Positions 10,321-21,784 of a stretch of 64,000 nt of DNA are shown here, one piece after another. Made by a program: the position numbers and the translations under genes. The stretch lies in NCBI GenBank assembly GCA_003550325.1, contig QKWP01000034.1, positions 62,226 to 126,225 of the forward strand, given 5' to 3'. Each line of letters opens with the position of its first letter. Position 1 is the first letter of the stretch. The stretch comes from Gigaspora rosea (Eukaryota > Glomeromycota > Glomeromycetes > Diversisporales > Gigasporaceae). The notes beneath the pieces were generated by a model. The model was given only the letters and a program-made list of their open reading frames with translations, made no database searches and was not told the origin of the DNA.

Positions 10321-11290
10321 GGATGTGCTGATAAGATAATTTGCAATTATTAACTATTTGATTTGGGCTTTTTTTAAATTTTATTATTAACACTCTACAA
10401 ATTAAGTCATCTTTATAGATCCAAAATCATATAATGCTTAGCTAATTCAACATAGCAGTTTGGAGCAGGAGCAAATTCAATAAGCACCCTTTTACTGAAA
10501 GCTCACAATCAATTAATAACCACCAAAAGATCTTAGTTCAGTTGATATATCTAACACGATGGTTCCAAAACTATAAATACCATCAGCGGGCATAACTTTT
10601 GATGAAACCTTCGATACACATAAGGCATAATTCTATAATTTCTCACGAAATATTTTCATCATTCTTTTAGATAATCTTAGATCTGAGATGTACCATCATT
10701 TGTATCTAAGTGATAATGAGACTTCGGGCTTTCAAGTTTATCATAGATTAATTATTGAATTTAAATCATGAAAATCTGATTAGTAATATACATATTATAT
10801 ATATTGCCATCATATTTTTAAAAAGTTGAATCCGATAAATAATCTATGATTTTAAAGCTGAAGCCTTATTTTTCCCTGACAGCATTCATATTTACGATTG
10901 CCAAAATTAGTTACAACCATTATGCTTATTTCAAACAATAGGAAATCGCACTTAGGTGATACTTAAATAATCGTTATATAGTTACAGTCACTACTTGCTT
11001 TAACCCCTCGCACAACTCAGACCATATGACTCAACTTTATATTATCGCGTATCAGCCTATATTAAATCTCTTTTGTTTTGTTAGTTGGGTTTGCAAAGAA
11101 TAACATTCATAAATAAAACGGCTTAAATTGCGGAGTTTATTGATTTATTGCACCTATAGGCTAAATTTTAACATTCAAACATACCTCTCATCTAATTTCT
11201 GAATTACTTTCGCGGATTACCGAATTACTTTGAAAGTTTATGGATTGAAAGGTGCTCTATCGATTTTTTTTTGGTTTCGAGTTTTGCCAA
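10321..11290. other. No gene seen; imperfect inverted repeat
   Basis: No frame with recognisable protein. An imperfect inverted repeat pairs CTTCGGGCTTTCAAGTTTATC (first 20 bases from 10724) with the complement near 10835-10870 and encloses an AT-rich loop. It may be a small old MITE. Confidence 0.5.
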
Positions 11291-11374
11291 TTCTTATCTG
11301 TGGCTACCAAACCATTTTTGCAAAACGTTGTGCCAATATGTAAACATATCGTATAACCTTCGTGTAGATAAGCC

Positions 11375-11520
11375 TGCTATGCTGGTCTGCTCTACATGGA
11401 GCAAACTGGGTCTGCTCCATATATAGTAATTCGGAGTATAACCGAAGTATAACCCAGAATACAACCGGGAGTATTGATTTGAGACATAACCCAGGTTGGG
11501 TTTAAGTAAGGTTTGCTCCA
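11375..11520. repeat. Cluster of GGAGTATAACC words
   Basis: Several diverged units of the CCGGGTTATACTC type mixed with GGAGCA/TGCTCC. The minus-strand frame across it is a repeat artefact. Confidence 0.5.
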
Positions 11521-11592
11521 TTTAATTTTCTTATTAATAGCAATAGCAATGACTACATTATTTACAGTTAATTTTCTAAATTTTTTTATTTT

Positions 11593-11734
11593 ATCGTATA
11601 AGCGAAAAGAATGATGCTGTCCCTAGAACTCAGAATTTCAGAATTGTTATAGCAACTAATAGCCAAGCTATAATGTTAACGAATTCTGAAATTCTGAGTT
11701 CTAGAGACAGTATCATCCTTTCTGCTTATACGAT
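11593..11734. mobile_element. Small palindromic MITE
   Basis: 142 bp whose ends pair over about 50 bp. ATCGTATAAGCGAAAAGAAT at 11593 matches the complement of the end TGCTTATACGAT. CAGAATTTCAGAATT pairs with AATTCTGAAATTCTG. Weaker pairing continues into both flanks (AGTTAATTTTCT words at ~11567 and ~11800). Non-coding. Confidence 0.75.
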
Positions 11735-13435
11735 GGAATAAGCAAAGTTTAATTTTAAACAATTTCATTCAAAAGCTTCTTAGTATTCAGAAAATTAACT
11801 ATGAATTATCGTAGCCATTTATAGTCGTTACTAACCTTATTTACTACAGTACTAACACTCGTAATTAACGCCCATTAAGTTATAAGATAGCTGCACAGTA
11901 TGCGATGCCGCACAGGACCAGTACAATCAAGTGTGTTGGGTAAGAACACTAGATTTCAATTATATTTTTTTGGATTTAATCTATTTGATTTTTATCTAAA
12001 TATAATTGGAAAGCCCGATAATTGTTAAAGTGAATATAATTTAATAATTACGTTAATCGTACATGTATTTTCTTGAAACACAATTATTACATTCTTTTGA
12101 ATCACAAATGTTAAAATGAACAGAATTAAACTTCACACTCATCTTGATAATTTACGTTCTCTTGAAACTCAATCGTTAAAGTGGACTGAATTAAAATTCA
12201 TACACGCTTTCCTTGTACTGTCATTCCAGTAACAGTGCCTAATCAGAGACCCTTGTATCGTCTGAATGGTCACAGAACCCATCAACAAAATAATATATTA
12301 CTCAAGAAAAAAGGATAACCTTTTAGTAATTTAATTCCATGTAACATTAACCAGAAAATTGTTACAAAACTTTACTTGTTCTAAAATACGAAATAGATAA
12401 AGTTAATATTAGTAATAGTAAAAAGGTTAATTAGTTTGTATGAAATTTATCGTAAATTCTATTGTGAATTTCTATAAAAAATTCTGTTACAAACTTATTT
12501 GACAGATAATATATCTAATATTTAGCTTGTACCAAAATTATTGTGGTTTTTTATCAAGAATTACTGTAAAAATTCTCATATAAAGCTTGCTTGTTATTCT
12601 ATGAATCACAATACGTGGTTTGAAATAAGCTAGTTTGTATTAAAATTATTATAGTTTTATCATTACAAACCTTACCATTCTGGCGATACATAGCATGCGA
12701 CTCACTAATACTTGTTATTAATGCTTTCCAAAACTCAGTTAATTTCAAAGTGACAATGTGTGCATATCGAACAAAAGTCTATTTGTTAAATTTCAGATAC
12801 AAAATGCGCGTAATGATCAAAAGTCGATTTTATATTAAAAAATAAATATAAATAGATGACAACTGATTATTAATTGATAAATTTCAAATTATGACAAATA
12901 TGTTTATTAACATGCTTAAATTTTCTCACAGTCTGACTATGGTTTTTGGATAAATCATAAATAGCTAAGTATGAATTTTTTTTTATGAATAATATTAATA
13001 ACGATGATAATGTTAATGATATGATCTTTGCAATGTAATTTTCTACGTTAGTGATCAGCTCAACACAGCTAAGCGCAGAAATAACTATGTTAAAGATCAA
13101 AAAAAATTTATATAGTAAATAAAAATTACATAGCGAACTATCTTAAACTATTAATCATAACGTCAGCTTTGCATCATATATAATTAATATGACCGGGTCA
13201 TATGCAAAAAATCTTTACTCCTTCCAATAATGAATAATAAAAATCATTATTCCTACTAAAAAAACATTTTGCGAAAATTAGCATAGACCACGACCAAAAA
13301 GTCAAATCAAAACATCTCTCTCACATTTTATGCTACACATTCATGTGATCGTACCGGTATAATGTTTTTACGCAAGAGACTGTGAATCTCATAGTTACTG
13401 CATAAATAGTTGTTTTTAAAATTCATACATATATA
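11735..13435. other. No gene seen; diverged short tandem repeats
   Basis: AT-rich sequence. Units of ~80 bp with AATGTTAAAATGAACAGAAT and TCGTTAAAGTGGACTGAAT (12060-12215) and several TAGTTTGTATTAAAATTATT words (12420-12680) are related to each other. No protein recognised; the minus frame at 12870-13100 has no supporting feature. Confidence 0.5.
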
Positions 13436-13557
13436 AATAAGAGAATTTCTATTTGTACCCAGTGGGTATATACCCATCTCTATAGCAAACCAATTAGATT
13501 TTAGGATCTTGTGTAATATAACACGATCCAAAATTGCAAAACAAACATTTATTTTAT
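13436..13557 (-). repeat. Dispersed repeat R1, copy 2 (inverted)
   Basis: Reverse complement of 2861-2985 with roughly 90% identity by eye (ATTTTAGGATCTTGTGTAAT and TCTATAGCAAACCAATTAG are shared). Together with copy 1 it brackets 10.4 kb, but the content between is a mix of other elements, so a single bounded transposon is not implied. Confidence 0.7.
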
Positions 13558-14284
13558 TAAAAATTGCTTATTTGTATAGAAAACTACTTTTCATGCTCTA
13601 ACAAAAAGTTTTCTTTAAGCAATTTTACTATATAACTGCAAACCCTAACTCTAATCTTGGTGCTTACTCTAACCCTAAACTAACAAATACAAAAATTTAA
13701 TTCTATAACATAGTTAAATATTGTTATTTTTGTAACTGGGTATTTGATCCTATGAATAAAAATTTTGTGGTTTGTGTAACCGGGTAGCAAACCCTAAGGG
13801 TAAATTTAGTTTTTTTTTATAAATAATATATAACTATATAAATTAATTATGATTTATTGCAAATGATCGAAATGTCATTAGTTACGCTTTTGAATTTTTA
13901 TACTTAGATTTCTTTTTGGGATACTAATTTTTAGGGCTACCATAGTATAAGATTTGATCATACTTGCCAAATTCGGTTAATATTTTCAAAACTGGATAGA
14001 GTATATACGTATATACATTCAATATTAATTTCTCACAGAAGGTAATCTTTGACCATTTATACCATTTTATTTTTACACGTGCAAAATGATTGGTAAAAAT
14101 GTAGGAGACACTTGTGACGGAAGTATCGTTTTATAATAATAGGAAATCGTTATATATCTATAAATCGATTATAATTATAATTATTTGAACTGATATATAA
14201 CGATTAGCAGATCTTTAACGATTACATAGTGTTTTGAACACGTTACAAAAATTTCAACCCAATTACCTGGTAAAAAAAAAAAAA
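13558..14284. other. No gene seen
   Basis: AT-rich. Contains scattered CCCTAA-like words (13637-13680, 13790-13800) and an ATATATCGAT-like segment near 14150-14200. No frame with recognisable protein. Confidence 0.5.
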
Positions 14285-15535
14285 AAGTTCAAAATCTCTT
14301 AAGCCCATTTGATCCGTAAGCTACCAAGGATTATAAAAATATATTCCACAAAGTATGCAAAAAAACTTAAAAAAAAAAAAAAAAAGACCATTCGACCTAT
14401 TTTTACCTTTTTTTTTACTCCTCTTTCCCTTTTACCCCTTTTTCCCTTTCTTTTACCACTCTCACTCTTTTACTCCTCTTTTTCTTTTTTTTTTATTTTT
14501 AATATTTCGAATATATTCGAAATATTTTAGGATAATTTGTAACCTGGATCATATCAAAAATGCGTTTGACTAATATTTTGAAATGTTTCGATAATTTTTG
14601 ATGATTGTACCACAAGATCAGATTAGATCTTTGTTTTTTTTTTGTTTATAATTTAGATCTTCTATTAATTTTACATTGTTTTTTTGTTTTTTTTTTGTTT
14701 TTTTTTTGTTTTTTTTTGGTTTTGTTTAGTTTTGTTTAGTTTTGTTTTGTTTCATTTAGTTTAGTTTTGTTTTTTTTTATTATATTTTTTTTTTATTTTT
14801 TAATTTTTTTTATTTTATTTCTACACTTTACCACTAGCACTTTGCAAGAAATCTAGTGACTTTCAGTACTTAGCACAAGCTAACTCAGCCTTTTGACACT
14901 TTGCAAGAACATACAACTACTTTCTCTAGCAATTTTGAAAGTTCAAGAACGCAAGTTTTTGCAAGTTTTTGCAAGGTTTTATTTTATTTATTTTTTTGTT
15001 TCATGTTTTTTGTTTTGTTTTTTTTATTTTTATTAATTTATTTTATTTTGGCACTTTGTGAAAATCTTTGACGATTTCTAAATTGCAAAAACACGAACTT
15101 CAAAATAAAGATTTGGGCCTTTGTTTATTTTTTTATTTAGTTTGCTTACATTTTTGTTTTTTGTTTGTTTTCTTTTTTTTTACTTATTTTTTTAACTTTA
15201 TTTTATTTTTATATATTCTTTACTTCTTTCGAAACTTTGTAAGAAAATAACTTGACTTTCTAGCACTTTACAAGAACACCAATTCTAACATCTCTCGTAC
15301 TTTGCAAAAAGTCACGAATATAACCGAATATAATTGAATATGAGCGAAATATACCGGTAATAGTTTATTTTTTTTCAGTTTTGTTTTTTTGGTTATTTTT
15401 TTGGTTTTGTTTTTTGTTTTTTGTTTGTTTTTTTTACTTATTTTTTTATTTTATTTTATTTTATTTATTCCTTACTCCTTTCAGAACTTTGCAAGAAAAC
15501 AACCTAACTTTCTGACACTTTGCAAGAAGTAGCAA

Positions 15536-15603
15536 ATATAAGCAAATATAAGCAAATATAAGCGAATATGAGCGAATATGAGCGAATATAAAGAATATAA
15601 TAG
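15536..15603. repeat. 10-bp microsatellite AGCAAATATA
   Basis: About six to seven tandem units of AGC(A/G)AATAT(A/G). A shorter run of GAATATAA-type words lies at 15315-15355. Confidence 0.8.
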
Positions 15604-15687
15604 TTTATTCTTTTTGTTTTAATTTTTTTAATTTTTTTGGTTTCGTTTTTTTTGGATTTATTTTTTTTGTCATTTTTTTATAATAAT

Positions 15688-15720
15688 ACTAGCTGTAAAC
15701 CCGTGCATAATGCACAGGGT
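15688..15720 (-). mobile_element. Candidate Helitron 3' terminus (minus strand)
   Basis: On the minus strand the sequence reads CCTGTGCATTATGCACGGG (8-bp stem with one G-T pair, 3-base loop), then seven bases, then CTAG, followed by T. Helitrons end in a short hairpin, a spacer of several bases and CTRR, and insert between A and T. All parts are present. The element body would extend rightward into the T-rich block; no Rep/helicase gene or 5' TC end was found. Confidence 0.5.
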
Positions 15721-16390
15721 GTTTTTTAGTTTTTTTTTTTAAATAATATTAAATAAATTCATGATTGGTTTAAATAAAAATTATTATAATGACCCTTATA
15801 TAATTGGGCAATCATATTAAAAATTAATAATCATATAAATAGAGTAAGCCGAATTAGAGGTTAATTTCTTTAATCCGATTTGATCTAAATTTTAGTTGTT
15901 TTTTTTTTGGATTTGTAGTCTTAAGGAAGCGAAATACCAAAGTAACATTTCAAATAAGATACTCTATTTTTTCTTTTTACTTCACTTTTTTTTTCTTGTA
16001 CTAATTCTATTCTTTTTTGGCATAAATTAGTATCAGCAAAGGTTTTTAAATGGCTTTTTAAATATATTATTTCCTTTTTTTTGCTTTAGTTATAAATTGT
16101 CTTGTTTCGCTAATCTTTTTTTTTTTTTAGGATTTGCTAGATGCTGCTTAGTGCTAGGCAAATGTGTATGCGACTTTTTAGATAAGATATTAATTTTTTT
16201 TTGGTTTTCTTTTTTTTTTGCTTGTTTGTCTAGTTACTAATCTTGGGGTTTTTTTTTGAAGAATGTTAGTTTTCTTTTTGGCTATTTTCTTAGAGAACGT
16301 CAGTTTTTATGTCATTTTTTTTCTTGGAAGTTTTTAAATATAAAATATGATTTTAATTTTTTTTTGGTTTTTTTTTGTTTTGTCTGGTTA

Positions 16391-16556
16391 GGGGCATGCC
16401 ATTTATTACGTAATTTTTACCATGGATACATAGTCAGAGGTAGTGATCACATCTATATATTATATTAATCAATTAGAATTAGATAAAATGATTACACCAT
16501 ACATGGGTAGAGGTGGCTACTAAGTAAAAAATATTACGTAATAAATGGCATGCCCC
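16391..16556. mobile_element. PIF/Harbinger-like MITE, family H2
   Basis: 166 bp. TIR GGGGCATGCCATTTATTACG at both ends, flanked by TTA (16388-16390, 16557-16559). Non-coding. Related ends are seen at 42103-42225, 49560-49624 and, more distantly, 28452-28687 and the 48.5-kb pair. Confidence 0.8.
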
Positions 16557-17162
16557 TTACTAATTTCAGGTTTTTTTTTAGAGGATGTCAGTTTTCTTTT
16601 TTAAAAATATCAGCCTTTTTTCTTAAAGGATATCAGTTTTCTTACATTAGTTTTTTTTTTGGAGGTTTTTGAACGTAAAGTGAGATATTAATTTTTTTTG
16701 TTAGTTTTTTTCCTGTTTTGTTAGCCTTATTACCTTATTATTAATTTTAGTTTTTTTCTTGAGGTTTTTAGACTTTGCTAAACATGAATCCACACCAGGT
16801 AAAGTGCATATAGTGTTTTGGATAAGATTTTTTTCTGTTTTTTATTTTTTCTTGTTAGTTTTGTTACTAACTTCTTTTTTAGAGTTTTTAGACTTTGCCA
16901 GATGTGAATTAATACTGAGCAGGTGTTTGTGCAGTATTTTCGATAAAATATTAAATTTTTTTCTTTACATTTTGCTTTTTCTCTGTCATTTAATTTTGGT
17001 ACTAATTTTGTTTTTCTTTCTTAAGGTTTTAAGGCTTTACTTAGCATGAATATACCAAAAAACATATTTGTGGTGTTTCAAGTAGGTAAGATTAAGTTTT
17101 TTGTTTTTGTTTCTTTTTTTTTTTTTTTTATTGTTTTGTTTATTAACTTTTTTAGGTTTTGC

Positions 17163-17345
17163 TAAAGCACTGATCGAACGTTTAATGAAAGCATCGAGCA
17201 AACGTATCGTAAAAGCACCAGGCAAATATATATGGAAACACCAGGCGAATGTATATAGAAGCACCGGGTGAACGTGTATGGAAGCACCGGGTGAACGTGT
17301 ATGGAAGTACTGGGCAAATATGTATGAAAGCACTAGATGAATATA
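17163..17345. repeat. Minisatellite, 22-25-bp unit
   Basis: Seven to eight units of GAAGCACCGGGTGAACGTGT followed by ATG, with two near-identical adjacent copies at ~17258-17305. The minus-strand frame over it (PGASIHVHPV...) is a repeat product. Confidence 0.85.
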
Positions 17346-17389
17346 TATATGGATAATCATAATGTAAGTACTATGCGAACATGAACGTA

Positions 17390-17850
17390 CCTTGAGTCAT
17401 TAAAATATTGTCGATTTCATTGGATCATATATTAATTTTTTTTTTAATAAAATTTGTTGGGTTTATAATATCATAAAGTTGTAATACTGATTTAAAAAAA
17501 TTTTAAGGGGTTGTCTCAATAGTGATTGCTTTTTTTTAATAAAACTTTTGGTATATTTGTATTGTTTTTTTTAAAAAAAATATAAAAAATTTTGAGAGTT
17601 GCCCAGTAGTGATTTGTTTTTTTTAATAAAATTTTTAGTAAGTTCGCTTTTTTATTTTTTTTTTTAATTTAGTGATCGGTTTATTTTACAATATTTTTAG
17701 AGTAATGGATTAATCAAAATTGGTTCTGTGAGTTATATATTCGCTAGTTTGCTTCATATATATTGCTTCGCAAATCAGTGATTACATGACTCATATAATT
17801 GATTTAATTGGTCGATCGTAGGGTCGCTATGGTGATGGGTTGCTATATAA
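17390..17850. repeat. T-rich low-complexity tract
   Basis: Three diverged units of TTTTTTTAATAAAATTTT.. with AGTGATTGCTTT-type words (17420-17690). No gene seen. Confidence 0.5.
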
Positions 17851-17869
17851 TAATACCTGGTTCAAATAC

Positions 17870-18480
17870 CATATATTTCTGAAAAAAATATCCTTTTTGG
17901 CCAAAAAGTTATACAAAAAGCATTAAAATAGCTTATTTTTAAATTGTTAAATTTTTTGAAAAATTAAAAAACATACTAATTTAAAGTAGTTTAAATATTT
18001 TTTATAAATATATTTCATTTTTGAACAAATTTACTTAATAGCATTTTTGAGATTACTTAGTAAACTTTAAACTTTTATATTAAAAAAAATGATGAAAATA
18101 GCTTCTTTTGAAAAAGTAAACACAGGTTTGGTTCAAATAAACTGCTTTTGGACACTTCTTTTGGTTTAAATAAACTCATTTTTGGTTCAAATAACCCTAT
18201 TTTTGGTTCAAATAAAGCTGATTTTGGTTTAAATAAACCCGATTGGTATAAATAAACCTTATTTAAATATAATTTGGCTCAAATAAACCCAATTTTGATT
18301 CAAATGTACCTAATCTGGTTCAAATGAACCCAGTTTTGGTTCAAATAACCTGAATTAGGCTCAAAACTAAAAAGTTACCAAAATCGGGTTTGTGTAATGT
18401 TATACAACATTAGTGGCATGTAACATAAAATTATTTTTGCGAAAACAGTACAATAAGCTTTTGTATAACCTTTTGCATAT
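17870..18480. repeat. Dispersed repeat R2, copy 1, with minisatellite core
   Basis: Left part (17880-18010) resembles 42480-42600 (AAAGTTATACAAAAA, then GCTTATTTTTAAATTGTTAA). The right part (18385-18480) resembles 44030-44115 (TTACACAACAT, AAAATTATTTTTG). Between them (18120-18365) a ~24-bp minisatellite TTTTGGTTCAAATAAACCCA is repeated about ten times. No coding capacity. Confidence 0.7.
18120..18365. repeat. Minisatellite TTTTGGTTCAAATAAACC, ~24-bp unit
   Basis: Around ten diverged units. Each unit contains the inverted pair GGTTCAAATAAACC. The same array occurs at 43560-44000 in the second copy of repeat R2. Confidence 0.75.
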
Positions 18481-18494
18481 ATGTGTTACACAAA

Positions 18495-18695
18495 TCATAT
18501 TGCCCAATCATATTGCAGTATAAATAGATACTATACTTTAATACAATTATTTATATTGTTAGTCTAAACGTTATCTTTACACAGTATAAATAGGTAATCT
18601 AAACGTTATCATTACACAGTATAAATAGAGTAATCTATACATTATTGTTACACAATATAAATAGAGTATTCTAAATGGTATCATTACACAAAGAT
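18495..18695. repeat. Minisatellite, ~37-39-bp unit
   Basis: Four to five units of CAGTATAAATAGAGTAATCT followed by AAACGTTATCATTACA. Confidence 0.8.
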
Positions 18696-18718
18696 TTTTT
18701 AGATAGTTTTAAAAGATA

Positions 18719-19006
18719 TTAGATTTCTAACTCAAAATTTTACTAAGTTAACCCTAAGTGGGTTCTTAACAAAAAATGATTTTCTCGCAATTCTGTATAA
18801 ATCTTAATATTATTATTATGTAGCAAGGTTATATACAAATTTTTTTAATATATAGTTATAGATTAGATTTCTAATTCAAAATTTTACTAAATTAACCCCG
18901 AGTGGGTTCTTAACAAAAAATGATTTTCTCGCAATTCTGTATAAATTTTAATATTATTATTATGCACCAAGGTTATACACAAATTTTTTTAGTATATAGT
19001 TATAGA
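18719..19006. repeat. 144-bp tandem duplication
   Basis: Bases 18719-18862 and 18863-19006 are near-identical (TTAGATTTCTAA at both starts, GTGGGTTCTTAACAAAAAAT inside both), with few substitutions and no obvious indels. It directly abuts the pogo-like element. Confidence 0.85.
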
Positions 19007-19726
19007 TATAATATAAGGGAGCCAGGAGTATTATGGCGAAAGGGGGTATTATTGTGAATTTGTAATATCTTGCAATCCTGTGATTCAAATCAGATGATTT
19101 TTTCACCATTCGAATCGTCTCAATGAGACGATTCGAATGATATAAAAATTACCTGATTTGAACTGCTGGATCACAAGATAAGAAAGAATAAGAAAAACAG
19201 ATAACAAATTGGGTATTATGACGAACTACTGATTATGCATTGTAACAAAACATGTATTGAATATTGCGAAAAACCATTTATTAATTAAACAGGTTTACTT
19301 AAGTATTTTAATTAAATATCATATATCATAATGAAATCAGGTTAAAATGAAATAGAGATTTCTATTTAACTCTCTAAAACCCACTTATACTTGTTATAAA
19401 CTCTACTCCAAAAACTAAAAAATGCGAGCTAAAAATTTTTATTTTTCAACGGTCTGTTAATTGTTTTATTTCATTTTAATCAGTCAAAATTAAACAATTA
19501 ATGTAATTTACATCGCGTGTTTTAGTTTAAAACATTCGCAATTTTTTTTCTTTTAATCGCGTTTCGTAATAACTAATCAAATTTCAATAATTTAGATCAG
19601 TGATCAATATTTACTTGTACATTCTTATAAAGATAATGATAATTTTATCTAACTATTACGGTTTAAATAAAGTGCATATTACAGTAAACTTTGCCACGAT
19701 ACTTTCAAGGATTATAATAAACCAAT

Positions 19727-21440
19727 ATACCACCAGTTTCTTATCTTAATCGGCAAAAAACTATTCAAGCAGCGCTTGATGAATTAAATAATTACCCTTC
19801 TGATTCTACGCGCCCAAGTGTTAATAAAGTTGCAAAGAGCTTTAGGATCTCAGAAACCACTCTTCGACGCACTGTAAAAAACAATGGACCTCTTAATCGT
19901 TCAGGCCCACCAACTATACTTACCGAGCATGAAGAAACTCAACTTGCAGGTTATTGAATTAATGTACAAAGACTCGGGTTTGGTCTAACAAGATCTGGTG
20001 TTAACCATTGTGTAATGGAGATCTTGAGGCTAAACAAGCGAACACTCCCTTTTGGGAATAGTGGGCCGGGTCCAGATTGGTGGGCGCGTTTCTTAAGAGA
20101 TCACCCTGAGCTATCATTTTGCACACCTCAAGAATTATCGGAAGCACGTGCCCAACAAACCAATGCGACTATTGTAAAGAAAAACCATTGATGAAAATTC
20201 ACTTACCTCCACACAGATTTGGAATATGGGCGAAACTAGTTTCGTCCTTATTCCTAAATCTGAAAAAGTTGTTGCGTGAAAAGGTGCACGCCAAGTTCAC
20301 AAAGTGGCACATGGAAATACCCACGATCATATTTCTGTAGTGCCAACTATTTCGGCTGCTGGGTCATGTATACCACCTTCACTAATCTATAAAGGTGTTC
20401 GTGCAATTCCCGGTCTATTGGAAAGTGCACCTCCCGGAGCCGTTATGGGTTTCACAGATACTGGATACATGCGTGAGGATCTTTTTCAAATGTATCTCAA
20501 CCATTTCATTAATTCTATTCCACCCACGCGTCCAGTTTTATTGATTCTTGACGGGCACAAAAGTCACATTAACTATATGAGTGTCAACTTTTGTCGCAAC
20601 AACGACATCCTTCTTTTTGCATTACCACCTCATACAACGCACGTTTTACAGCCGTCTGAAATTCTATTTGCTAAATTAAAAAAAGAGTATAGTAAAACGT
20701 GCGATAAATATCATAACGATAATAACGGCAAAATAGTAACAAAGCATACCTTTGCAAAGATTCTTGGTCCCGTTTTTGCCGAAACTTATACCCTGTTAGC
20801 TATTCGTAATGCTTACAAAACCACTGGGATATGGCCCTTTAATTCTAGTGCGATTAGTGAGGATCATTTAGATTCTTCTTTGGCAACTGAACAATTTACT
20901 TCAGATAACTTACCTGTTGTTCAGTTGACCAGTACCACCACTTGCACAACCAAATCATTCTCATTCCACTCGCCTAAATTTAGAAGAAACTAATATTTTA
21001 CTTAGGAATGAGAATGATTTGTTAAAATCCCAGGTTGCAAAATTAAGTGAGGAGTTGGAAACGTATAAGAGCCCTGGAACATGTGCATTGCGCTTGGCAC
21101 TTAAGTATCCCATTTCGCAGGCTCAAAATTCGCAAGAGACATCTGAATCCACATCATCTAAAAAAAAAAGAAAAAAACATTCCCTTTTGCTCAATTATTG
21201 ATGAATGAAGAAAGTTGGCGTCAAATAAAAGAGCTAAACAACGAAGCTGAACAAAAAGCTGAAGAGATTAGGCAAAAAAAAGAGATCGCAGCTCAAAGAA
21301 AAGAAGCAGCAGCTCAAAAAAAAGCTGCAATGGCCCAAAAAAAGCTGAAACGGCCCAAAAAAAGCTAAAACGACCCAAAAAAAGCTAAAACGGCCTCAAA
21401 AAAAGCTGCAACGGCCCAAAAACAGGAAGTAGCCAATTGA
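19727..21440 (+). pseudogene. pogo-like transposase (psq HTH + DDE_1), inactivated
   Basis: The N terminus (YLNRQKTIQAALDEL..., RPSVNKVAKSFRISETTLRR) is a psq-type helix-turn-helix that would bind the TIRs. A CENP-B-like second helix region follows (GPGPDWWARFLRDHPELSF). The DDE_1 endonuclease part shows LLILDGHKSHI (second Asp) and LPPHTTHVLQPSE. Where pogo relatives have an Asp in the first motif this copy reads WNMGETSF (Asp to Gly), and the third position reads Glu in a PSE context. Further damage: ATA (19727) where the start ATG is expected, TGA at 19955, a frameshift near 20175, TGA at 20277, and a frameshift near 20960. The C terminus is a Lys/Gln/Ala-rich coiled-coil-like tail over 19-bp DNA repeats. 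Confidence 0.85.
21325..21425. repeat. 19-bp tandem repeat in the transposase tail
   Basis: About five units of GGCCCAAAAAAAGCTGAAAC with variants, coding for a QKKA-type repeat. Copy-number slippage here changes the reading frame and helps explain the broken tail. Confidence 0.8.
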
Positions 21441-21784
21441 AAAAGGGGCCGACCAAAGGCTAAATCTAATTTAGAAAATGAATCGGGTTAGGGAAAAGGT
21501 AAAAAAAATTTTTTTAATACCAAAATTAAATTCGCCATAATACCCCTTTCGATCAAAATTCTGAATTTATAATACGTTGCACGTGATGATGATCTTTTAG
21601 TCGACCCCGATTTTTATGCTTCTTTTTTTTTTATTGATATATTCTTGAATGCATTATATATCAATAATGATAAATATTTGGGTGCTAATGTGAATTAATA
21701 AAACGTTTTTATAATAGCAACTTTAACTTCGCCATAATACCCCTGGCTCCTTATGTAATATTTAAAATATAATATATAATAAAA

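Larger units (their letters stand above)
14285..17150. repeat. Poly-T-rich block of degenerate ~110-200-bp repeats
   Basis: Long runs of T broken by recurring words. In the left part GCACTTTGCAAGAA recurs (14831, 14893, 15265, 15510). In the right part a unit reads roughly TTACTAAT..TTTTAGACTTTGC..GATAAGATATTAA (16130, 16740, 16850, 16990). All frames here are Phe/Leu-rich artefacts. Confidence 0.7.
19016..21751 (+). mobile_element. Complete pogo-like (Tc1/mariner) transposon, dead
   Basis: 2,736 bp with imperfect TIRs: AGGGAGCCAGGAGTATTATG at the left, complement of the right end AGGAGCCAGGGGTATTATGG; both run into GGCGAA. TA dinucleotides flank it (19014-19015, 21752-21753), as for Tc1/mariner. 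Inside lies one transposase gene with pogo/Tigger domains. A subterminal palindrome at 19085-19195 uses the same CATTCGAATCGTCTC core found in other families of this window. Confidence 0.85.

Noticed and set aside
2861-13557. A single 10.7-kb transposon bounded by the inverted R1 copies
   Set aside because: The interior is a mosaic of other elements and the R1 copies show no target duplication or terminal signature.
14309-17049. Several Phe-rich plus-strand frames suggestive of membrane proteins
   Set aside because: Poly-T translation. No start context, no domain, and all lie in low-complexity DNA.
17037-17360. Minus-strand 107-aa frame with Pro/His-rich repeats
   Set aside because: It is the translation of the 22-25-bp minisatellite and a poly-A stretch, with no domain.
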